From: Helicobacteraceae bacterium
GTDB taxonomy: Bacteria > Campylobacterota > Campylobacteria > Campylobacterales > Sulfurimonadaceae
Assembly (NCBI GenBank): GCA_027056525.1
Contig: JALUKO010000074.1
Span: 1 to 5,069, forward strand
Direction: 5' to 3'
Length of the DNA stretch: 5,069 nucleotides
Shown here: positions 1-5,069 of the stretch, one piece after another
Numbering within the stretch: position 1 is the stretch's first letter
Layout: every line of letters starts with the position of its first letter
Notes under the pieces: generated by a model
The model's input: the letters and a program-made list of their open reading frames with translations, nothing else
What the model was told of the DNA's origin: nothing
Database searches by the model: none
Made by a program: the position numbers and the translations under genes

Positions 1-1067
1 GTTATAAGTATGCGGAGATTATTGATGCGATAGATCAGGGTGAGATCAAAGCACTTTGGATCGTGGCTACAAACCCCCTAGTGAGTTTTGTAAATCAGCA
101 AAAACTGAGAAAAACACTGGCAAAGCTTGACTTGCTTGTGGTTCAGGATGCTTTTTTGGGTGACACGGCACAAATCGCCGATGTTGTGTTTGCTGCTGCG
201 ACCTGGGGTGAGAAAGAAGGGGTCTATACTAACTCTGAGCGTCGCTGTAATCGTGCAAACAAAGCGGTAGAACCTATTGGTGAGGCAAAAAGTGATTTTG
301 ATATTATTTTAGAGTTTAGTAAATACTTTTATGGTGTCAATGAGTTACTCTTTGCAAACTGGAAGTCACCTGCAGATGCGTTTGAAGAGTGGAAAAAAGT
401 GAGTAAAGGGCAGTTGTGCGACTACAGCGGTATGAGTTATGAACTCATCGAAGAGCTTGGCGGCATACAGTGGCCATGCAACGAAGAGTTTGCACATGGA
501 AGTAAAAGACTCTATACAAAAGATATACCATTTAGAACGAAAGACAAAAAAGCAAATCTTCTGTGTTTGGAGTGGCACCCTATGGCGGAACCTGCAAGTC
601 CTGAGTTTCCGGTGATTTTAAATACAGGGCGTACGGTAGAGCAGTGGCATACTCGCACAAAAACACGCTCTATAGACATACTTGACAACCTTGCACCTGA
701 AGCATGGGTCGATCTAAGTCCAAAAGATGCAGAGAAACTCAAGGTGAAAAGTGGTGACAGAATGGATCTTTCCTCTGCAAGAGGCAGGGTGAAAGATGTG
801 GTTGTACGCGTTACCTCAAGTGTGCGTGAGGGGACTGTTTTTGTGCCATTTCATTTTAATGAACAACTTGTTAATACTCTGACAAATGAAAGCTTCTGTC
901 CAAAAAGTGGTGAGCCAAACTTTAAACAAACTGCGATACAGCTTCACTCACAAGCAGTACCTGAGGGACTTGTCTTACAAGAGAGAGAAGTGAGCGGAGC
1001 GATAGCGCATCATGAAGTTCTTTACGAAGGTGTCAGCACGAAAGTTAAACAAAAAGAGAATGCCTAA
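1..1067 (+). CDS. nasA: Nitrate reductase catalytic subunit, assimilatory (NasA/NarB) type, 3' part only
   Basis: This is the C-terminal 354 residues of a molybdenum-bis-MGD oxidoreductase of the DMSO reductase superfamily, best matching cytoplasmic assimilatory nitrate reductases, which reduce nitrate to nitrite. The frame is open from base 3 and ends with TAA at 1065-1067; the GTG at base 63 is internal, because the preceding codons already read family sequence (ALWIVATNP). Numbering from base 3: the family stretch WGEKEGVYTNSERR is at residues 68-81, followed by a GEAKSDFD segment. The molybdopterin-dinucleotide-binding domain begins near residue 202 with FPVILNTGR and continues into VEQWHTRTKT. 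A barrel segment with KSGDRM and a late SGEPNFKQTAIQLH (302-315) follow; the last of these is typical of NasA/NarB rather than NapA. The N-terminal 4Fe-4S domain is outside the window. No extra C-terminal [2Fe-2S] domain is present. The family is secure; the assimilatory role is inferred from motif resemblance. Confidence 0.85.
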   Translation, partial: YKYAEIIDAIDQGEIKALWIVATNPLVSFVNQQKLRKTLAKLDLLVVQDAFLGDTAQIADVVFAAATWGEKEGVYTNSERRCNRANKAVEPIGEAKSDFDIILEFSKYFYGVNELLFANWKSPADAFEEWKKVSKGQLCDYSGMSYELIEELGGIQWPCNEEFAHGSKRLYTKDIPFRTKDKKANLLCLEWHPMAEPASPEFPVILNTGRTVEQWHTRTKTRSIDILDNLAPEAWVDLSPKDAEKLKVKSGDRMDLSSARGRVKDVVVRVTSSVREGTVFVPFHFNEQLVNTLTNESFCPKSGEPNFKQTAIQLHSQAVPEGLVLQEREVSGAIAHHEVLYEGVSTKVKQKENA

Positions 1068-1076
1068 CAAGACTTT

Positions 1077-1110
1077 ACTATCGAAACATCTGCTTTAGTG
1101 TTTTGATAGT
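1077..1110 (+). terminator. Stem-loop after the nitrate reductase gene, probable transcription terminator
   Basis: Ten bases after the stop codon, ACTATCGAAACA (1077-1088) can pair with TGTTTTGATAGT (1099-1110). This gives 12 pairs, one of them a G-U wobble, around a 10-base loop. The stem is AT-rich and the next bases are GGAGCATTTT, so the T-tract is short and displaced. It is therefore a weak or atypical intrinsic terminator, but its position between two unrelated transcription units fits the role. Confidence 0.5.
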
Positions 1111-1158
1111 GGAGCATTTTACAATCCTGCACAAAAATTATCTCCCAGCTTGTTACTA

Positions 1159-1167
1159 TGATATAAT
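1159..1167 (+). promoter_or_regulatory. Extended -10 promoter element for the cas1-cas2-3 operon
   Basis: TGATATAAT is an exact match to the extended -10 consensus TGnTATAAT of the housekeeping sigma factor. No convincing -35 hexamer lies about 17 bases upstream, as is usual for Campylobacterota promoters. Transcription would start near 1174, giving a 5' untranslated leader of roughly 94 bases before cas1. It is the best promoter candidate in the 200-base gap. Confidence 0.6.
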
Positions 1168-1211
1168 GTTTTAAAAGATTATTAAAAAAATCTGCTTTCA
1201 TTTTTTGTGCT

Positions 1212-1229
1212 TATAGTATCTTCTGAAGA
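1212..1229 (+). promoter_or_regulatory. Secondary -10-like box with adjacent small dyad
   Basis: TATAGT at 1212-1217 is a five-of-six match to the -10 hexamer and follows a T-rich tract (1199-1206) and TGTGC, a context seen at Campylobacter-type promoters. Directly after it, TCTTC (1219-1223) and GAAGA (1225-1229) form an 11-base dyad centred on T1224. A start near 1224 would shorten the cas1 leader to about 44 bases and place the dyad over the start point, where a regulator could bind. This is weaker than the 1159-1167 element and may be chance in AT-rich DNA. Confidence 0.25.
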
Positions 1230-1252
1230 GTGAAAGAAAAAATAAACTTCTA

Positions 1253-1270
1253 ATGTAAAGATGCTTAATG
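1253..1270 (+). promoter_or_regulatory. cas1 translation start region with weak RBS and two decoy ATGs
   Basis: Three ATG triplets lie within 18 bases. ATG at 1253 is followed at once by TAA (1256-1258), a start-stop pair in the cas1 frame. ATG at 1261 opens a different frame that runs 15 codons to TAA at 1306-1308, overlapping cas1. ATG at 1268 opens cas1. The only Shine-Dalgarno-like sequence is a weak AAAGA at 1257-1261, six bases before the cas1 ATG. The 1268 start is chosen because the next in-frame ATG would remove about 68 residues of the N-terminal domain. Confidence 0.4.
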
Positions 1271-2215
1271 AAACAGTTGACAGACCTCAAAGCAATACTT
1301 CACTCTAAAAGAGCAAATATTTACTATTTGGAATATTGCCGTGTTTTACAAAAAGATGGTCGCGTACTCTATTTAAGTGAAAAGAAAAAAGAGTATCAAT
1401 ATTGGAATATTCCCATAGCAAATACCACATGTTTACTACTTGGTACAGGTACATCCATAACACAGCCGGCTATGAGAATGTTGGCACAGGCAGGTGTATT
1501 AGTTGGTTTTACGGGTGCGGGAGGTACACCTCTTTTGATGTCAAACGAGATTGAGTGGTTTACTCCACAAAATGAGTATAGACCTACGGAATATATTCAA
1601 GGTTGGATGGGCTTTTGGTTTGATGAGATAAAACGACTTGAGAGTGCAAAACGATTTCAAATTGCACGAATAGAATATATACAAAAAATTTGGTCAAAAG
1701 ATAAAGAATTAAAACTGGAAGGATTTGATAGCAGTGAATTGCAAAAAGAGTTTCACAAAACTACAGAACAAATCTCTTGTGCACCTAGTGTTGGAAAGCT
1801 TTTACAAATTGAAGCTGATCTAACAAAAAAACTTTATAAGTACGTTGCAAAAAAGACTAATCAATCAGGTTTTATCAGAGAACATGCAAGAGCAGAAGAT
1901 GCTAATGGTTTTTTAGATCATGGAAATTATTTGGCGTATGGCTTAGGGGCTACAACACTTTGGGTTCTTGGTATTCCTCATGGTTTTGCACTCATGCATG
2001 GAAAAACAAGACGGGGTGCTTTGGTATTTGATGTGGCTGATTTAGTCAAAGATGCCCTTATTTTGCCATGGGCATTTATTTGTGCGAAAGAGAAACAGAG
2101 TGAAAAAGAGTTTCGTTTACAAATTTTACAAACTTTTGTAGAACATAAGGCACTGGATTTTATGTTTAAAGAGGTGCAAAATGCTGCACTATACTACAAA
2201 AAGGAAGAAAAATAG
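1268..2215 (+). CDS. cas1: CRISPR-associated endonuclease Cas1, type I-F
   Basis: This 315-residue protein is the integrase that inserts new spacers into the CRISPR array, working as dimers bound to Cas2, here the N-terminal domain of the next gene's product. Length and sequence match the type I-F (Cas1f) group. The N-terminal beta domain covers about residues 1-95, with the turns LLLGTGTSIT and GVLVGFTGAGG. The helical catalytic domain follows. The expected metal ligands are present: E182 in LLQIEADLTKKLYK, H244 in PHGFALMHGKTRRG, and D255 and D258 in LVFDVADLVKD. From memory, the Pseudomonas aeruginosa Cas1 ligands are E190, H254, D265 and D268; the H-to-D spacings of 11 and 14 are identical here. 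The block EDANGFLDHGNYLAYGLG (210-227) is also characteristic of I-F. The reading frame is uninterrupted, so the protein is probably active. It shares an operon with cas2-3, separated by one base. Base composition is clearly more AT-rich than the upstream nitrate reductase gene. Confidence 0.96.
   Translation: MKQLTDLKAILHSKRANIYYLEYCRVLQKDGRVLYLSEKKKEYQYWNIPIANTTCLLLGTGTSITQPAMRMLAQAGVLVGFTGAGGTPLLMSNEIEWFTPQNEYRPTEYIQGWMGFWFDEIKRLESAKRFQIARIEYIQKIWSKDKELKLEGFDSSELQKEFHKTTEQISCAPSVGKLLQIEADLTKKLYKYVAKKTNQSGFIREHARAEDANGFLDHGNYLAYGLGATTLWVLGIPHGFALMHGKTRRGALVFDVADLVKDALILPWAFICAKEKQSEKEFRLQILQTFVEHKALDFMFKEVQNAALYYKKEEK
2201..2207 (+). promoter_or_regulatory. Ribosome-binding site of cas2-3
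   Basis: AAGGAAG lies within the last codons of cas1, nine bases before the ATG at 2217. A second ATG follows immediately at 2220, twelve bases from the site, so 2217 is preferred on spacing. The cas1 TAG (2213-2215) sits between the site and the start codon, an arrangement that favours translational coupling of Cas1 and Cas2-3. Confidence 0.65.
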
Positions 2216-2216
2216 T

Positions 2217-5069
2217 ATGATGGTTACTTTTGTATCTCAGTGTCAAAAAAAGGCTTTGAATCGAACACGCAGAGTTTTAGATACTTTTGCAAATCGTATT
2301 GGTGATAGCACTTGGCAGACCATAATAACAAGTGAAGGTTTGCAAGCGGTACAGAAGCTACTCAAAAAAACAGCTTCAAAAAATACAGCGATAAGTTGTC
2401 ACTGGATACGTAGTCGAAGTCGTAGTGAATTGTTGTGGATAGTGGGAAATAGAGAAGTATTCGATGAGAGTGGCGTAGTTGCTGTCAATTATGGAGTAAC
2501 AAAAAGATTTGTGGGAGAAAAAGAGATAATGGTAGATAAAATTTATGCAAATACAAACGGACAACGCTTAGATCAGCACCTGTTTGGGGTTGGCTATTTG
2601 GCGAAAAAATTAGTTGAAAAAATTATACCCAATAATGAGAGTTTTGCAGAGGCTGTTTATATGGCAGGATGTTGGCACGATATAGGAAAAATAGATAGTG
2701 GTTTTCAAGAATGGCTTGAAAAAGAGATGAAAAAGCAGAAAAAACATAAAGAGATTGCTGATGACGGTGAGCATATTGATAAAAATACAGGAAAATTTTC
2801 TTGGCAAAAATATCCACGCCATAATGAACTTTCTTTGCTCTTTTTTGAACTCTTGAACAGTTTTGATTTTAATAAAGATACAAAAGAGAGAGTAAGACAT
2901 GCTATCTATTGGCATCATGCCAAACCACTTCGAGATGAAAAAAATGAGATAAAAAACCTTGTTGGGATTTACAATAAAATAGAAAATTTTGAAGCATATT
3001 ATAAAGACAAAGCAGATGACCTTGAAGCTGTTCTTACTTCTGTTGACGCACTTGCAAGTGAGTATGATGAGTTGCGTGATGTATTCAAAATAACAAAGAG
3101 AGAAGTAGAGGGGATTGAAGAAGAACTAGAAGGTGTAAACCTGCCACTGTATAAACGGTATTCTTTAAAAGAAAGTATTGATGGGTATAAGCATAATATA
3201 GGCTTTAATGCAAAAAATAATTTAGCACGAACTGCTCTTGTTACTGCTGATAGGTTGATTTCTCAATTAAGGGCAGAGGTATTGGATGAATATATTTCAA
3301 ATCAAACATTAGAGAGTTTACTTGATGATGCCCTGCACAAAGAGAGAGGATTATCTTCTGCAATTTTAGAGTGTTTAGAAGGGTTTGAAACAAAATATCC
3401 AAATAGTATGAGAAATGAAAAGCAAAAAGAGGCTGCCGAAGCACTGAGTGAGGAAGAAGATATTTTTGTAGGTGTTCTAAGAGGTCCTGCCGGATGTGGA
3501 AAAACCAAGATTGCATTAGAGTGGGCAAAAAATACACATACAAAAAAAATTTACTGGATTTGTCCTAGGGTACAGGTGTGTGAGGGAATTTATACTGATT
3601 TATCTGCTAGTGAATATTTACCAAATACCCATATTGAGATAGTGACGGGGGAGATAAAAAAATCACGCATAAAAGGCAAAGAGATAGAGACAAAAGAGGG
3701 GCAAGAATTTTCAGCTGAGATTGTCATCACTACTATAGATCAGATTGTCAATACTATTACAACACATAAACACATAACAACATTTATGGACTTTATGAAT
3801 GCACATGTGGTTTTTGACGAGTATCATGAATACATCAATATGCAAGGTTTTAATCTACTTTTTGCAGAGTTAGTTGAAGCAAAAAAATTGCAACAGACAG
3901 ATGAAACGCTACCAAATACTCTGCTTGTATCTGCTACGCCTAATTCTTTATTTATTGAAAAGTTTTTGCGTTTACATGAAGACAATGTGATAAGTATGGA
4001 GAGTTTTAATGAACGCAGTTACAAGATAGAGTTTACAGAATATGATGAGGGTGATGATGCGAACAACCCTTTGATGCAAGAGATAAAAACTGATAATACT
4101 TTTGTAATTAGCAATACTGCTATTACGGCACAGCGAAGTTTTATAGAGCATCAAAACGATGAAAACGGCATTTTATTTCATTCAAAATTTACTAAAAGTG
4201 ATAAAGAGTATCTGTTTCAAGAGGTGTATGACTCTTTTAAAAGAGATGGCTCATGTAAATATGATGTACTCCGAAGTGGACCTGTTGTGCAAGCGTCTTT
4301 AAACATTACATGTAAAAGAATGATAAGTGAGATGACACATGCAGAAAACTTTTTACAAAGGTTAGGAAGACTCGATCGCTTTGGGGAAAATGATGAGGTA
4401 AATGTTTATACTATTGCTATTACTGAAGGTGTGAAACAGGGAAAATCAAAAGATAGAAGCTCTCGTTTTTTAAATGAGTTGGATTCTTTGCAATCTACTA
4501 AAGTTTGGTATGAGTTTTTAGAAAACCGTTTAGACAAAGAGAGTTGTACTATACAGCAACTTTATGCTTTTTATGAGAAGTTTTATGAGGATGAAAATAC
4601 TTGTAGGGGGATAGAAGAAGATTTGGTTAAATCACTTAAAAAAAGTGTAAGCATGATAGAAAAAAATGTACTAGATCCAAAAAGTTTTCCGCAACAGAAA
4701 AAAGAGAAAGTACGAGTAAAGATAAAGAAAAATTCTTTGCGAGGGCATAGTGTTTTTGTTCAGATGGCACGAGCAAAAGTTAATGGTATTGATGATATTG
4801 TTATTTTAGATGAATATGCTTATGAAAATGTTGATGATGCTATAACTATGGATATATCGATGATAGAGGGAAATGGAAATTCTGATAAAAATTTACTCTC
4901 ATTCATGGCAAAAAAACATCATAATATAAAAGATGTGAAAAAAGCTTATAAAGATGCACAGATAAAAAATGATGCCAGAGATCCTAATACACCAATTTAT
5001 GTAAGTTATACACCGGAAGATTTGCAAAAAGTAAACACTAAAGAACATAAATTTGCACAATATTACGCA
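2217..5069 (+). CDS. cas3: Cas2-Cas3 fusion (Cas2-3, Cas3f) of type I-F CRISPR-Cas; 3' end beyond window
   Basis: The first 951 residues, read without a stop to the last base, belong to the type I-F fusion that pairs with Cas1 for spacer acquisition and destroys DNA targets marked by the Csy complex. Residues 1 to about 80 are the Cas2 domain (VSQCQKKAL near the start, then HWIRSRSRSELLWIVGN at 62-78). The HD nuclease follows: H121, H154-D155 in CWHDIGK, H202 in RHNE, H228, and H233-H234 in IYWHHAKP are plausible metal ligands. The SF2 helicase has Walker A GPAGCGKT (423-430), a motif Ia-like CPRVQV (449-454), Walker B DEYH (534-537), SATP (572-575), VVQASLNI (690-697) and motif VI QRLGRLDR (714-721). 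Type I-F Cas3 proteins usually run to roughly 1,050-1,120 residues, so perhaps 100-170 C-terminal residues are missing because the window ends, not through mutation. All key motifs are intact. Identification is secure; the exact subtype (I-F1 or I-F2) cannot be settled without the downstream genes. Confidence 0.95.
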   Translation, partial: MMVTFVSQCQKKALNRTRRVLDTFANRIGDSTWQTIITSEGLQAVQKLLKKTASKNTAISCHWIRSRSRSELLWIVGNREVFDESGVVAVNYGVTKRFVGEKEIMVDKIYANTNGQRLDQHLFGVGYLAKKLVEKIIPNNESFAEAVYMAGCWHDIGKIDSGFQEWLEKEMKKQKKHKEIADDGEHIDKNTGKFSWQKYPRHNELSLLFFELLNSFDFNKDTKERVRHAIYWHHAKPLRDEKNEIKNLVGIYNKIENFEAYYKDKADDLEAVLTSVDALASEYDELRDVFKITKREVEGIEEELEGVNLPLYKRYSLKESIDGYKHNIGFNAKNNLARTALVTADRLISQLRAEVLDEYISNQTLESLLDDALHKERGLSSAILECLEGFETKYPNSMRNEKQKEAAEALSEEEDIFVGVLRGPAGCGKTKIALEWAKNTHTKKIYWICPRVQVCEGIYTDLSASEYLPNTHIEIVTGEIKKSRIKGKEIETKEGQEFSAEIVITTIDQIVNTITTHKHITTFMDFMNAHVVFDEYHEYINMQGFNLLFAELVEAKKLQQTDETLPNTLLVSATPNSLFIEKFLRLHEDNVISMESFNERSYKIEFTEYDEGDDANNPLMQEIKTDNTFVISNTAITAQRSFIEHQNDENGILFHSKFTKSDKEYLFQEVYDSFKRDGSCKYDVLRSGPVVQASLNITCKRMISEMTHAENFLQRLGRLDRFGENDEVNVYTIAITEGVKQGKSKDRSSRFLNELDSLQSTKVWYEFLENRLDKESCTIQQLYAFYEKFYEDENTCRGIEEDLVKSLKKSVSMIEKNVLDPKSFPQQKKEKVRVKIKKNSLRGHSVFVQMARAKVNGIDDIVILDEYAYENVDDAITMDISMIEGNGNSDKNLLSFMAKKHHNIKDVKKAYKDAQIKNDARDPNTPIYVSYTPEDLQKVNTKEHKFAQYYA

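Noticed and set aside
63..65. GTG as the start codon of the nitrate reductase fragment
   Set aside because: The same frame is open upstream to base 3 and already reads family sequence (YKYAEIIDAIDQGEIKALWI), so the GTG is an internal valine codon and the true start is outside the window.
366..742. Reverse-strand open frames of 70 and 76 codons within the nitrate reductase gene
   Set aside because: They lie opposite a well-supported coding frame, have no recognisable protein features or clear ribosome-binding site, and overlap each other.
1..1067. Periplasmic nitrate reductase NapA or formate dehydrogenase
   Set aside because: The C-terminal motifs (WGEKEGVYTNSERR, LNTGRTVEQWHTRTKT, SGEPNFKQTAIQLH) fit NasA/NarB better, and no nap genes follow. 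The missing N-terminal half leaves some doubt.
1068..1267. CRISPR array or leader between the nitrate reductase gene and cas1
   Set aside because: No 28-base repeat unit recurs here or elsewhere in the window. The only repeat seen is a 9-base ATCTGCTTT at 1088-1096 and 1190-1198, which is short enough to be chance.
2376..4154. Several reverse-strand open frames of 60 to 102 codons opposite cas2-3
   Set aside because: They are rich in Phe, Leu, Ile and Tyr, the expected reverse reading of an AT-rich, Lys/Glu-rich gene. The forward frame carries all conserved Cas2-3 motifs, so these are shadows rather than small membrane proteins.
5027..5069. Truncation of cas2-3 as a broken gene
   Set aside because: The frame is open to the last base with normal family sequence (IYVSYTPEDL shortly before the end), so the missing C-terminus is a window-edge effect.

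Overview
The window most likely comes from a member of the Campylobacterota (a Sulfurimonas-like epsilonproteobacterium). This rests on overall style: low GC, AT- and GAA/AAA-rich codon use, short intergenic spacing, an extended -10 promoter element without a clear -35, and an assimilatory-type molybdenum nitrate reductase. The genus is an inference; nothing in the window proves it. All recognised genes are on the + strand.

Layout. Bases 1-1067 hold the C-terminal 354 codons of a molybdopterin-dependent nitrate reductase catalytic subunit of the assimilatory NasA/NarB type. Its true start lies upstream of the window. A 200-base gap (1068-1267) follows. It contains a stem-loop just after the nitrate reductase stop, a very good extended -10 box (TGATATAAT), a second weaker -10-like box next to a small dyad, and a crowded translation start region. 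Bases 1268-2215 encode a complete Cas1 of the type I-F family. One base after its stop, 2217-5069 encodes the first 951 residues of a Cas2-Cas3 fusion (Cas3f/Cas2-3), which is still open at the window edge.

How the genes work together. Cas1 and the Cas2 domain of Cas2-3 form the spacer-integration complex of type I-F CRISPR-Cas. The HD nuclease and SF2 helicase domains of the same Cas2-3 polypeptide degrade DNA targets recognised by the Csy (Cascade) complex. The two genes are almost certainly one operon, with a good ribosome-binding site inside the end of cas1 and a 1-base gap. All expected active-site residues are visible in both proteins, so the module looks intact. The effector genes (cas8f/cas5f/cas7f/cas6f for I-F1, or the cas8-less I-F2 set) and the CRISPR array are not in the window and should lie to the right. 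The nitrate reductase has no evident functional link and looks like the chromosomal flank of a defence insertion, consistent with a drop in GC when passing from it into the cas genes.

No wholly new system is evident. The points most worth following are the helicase motif variants of this Cas3, the unresolved I-F1/I-F2 question, and the unusual leader of cas1.
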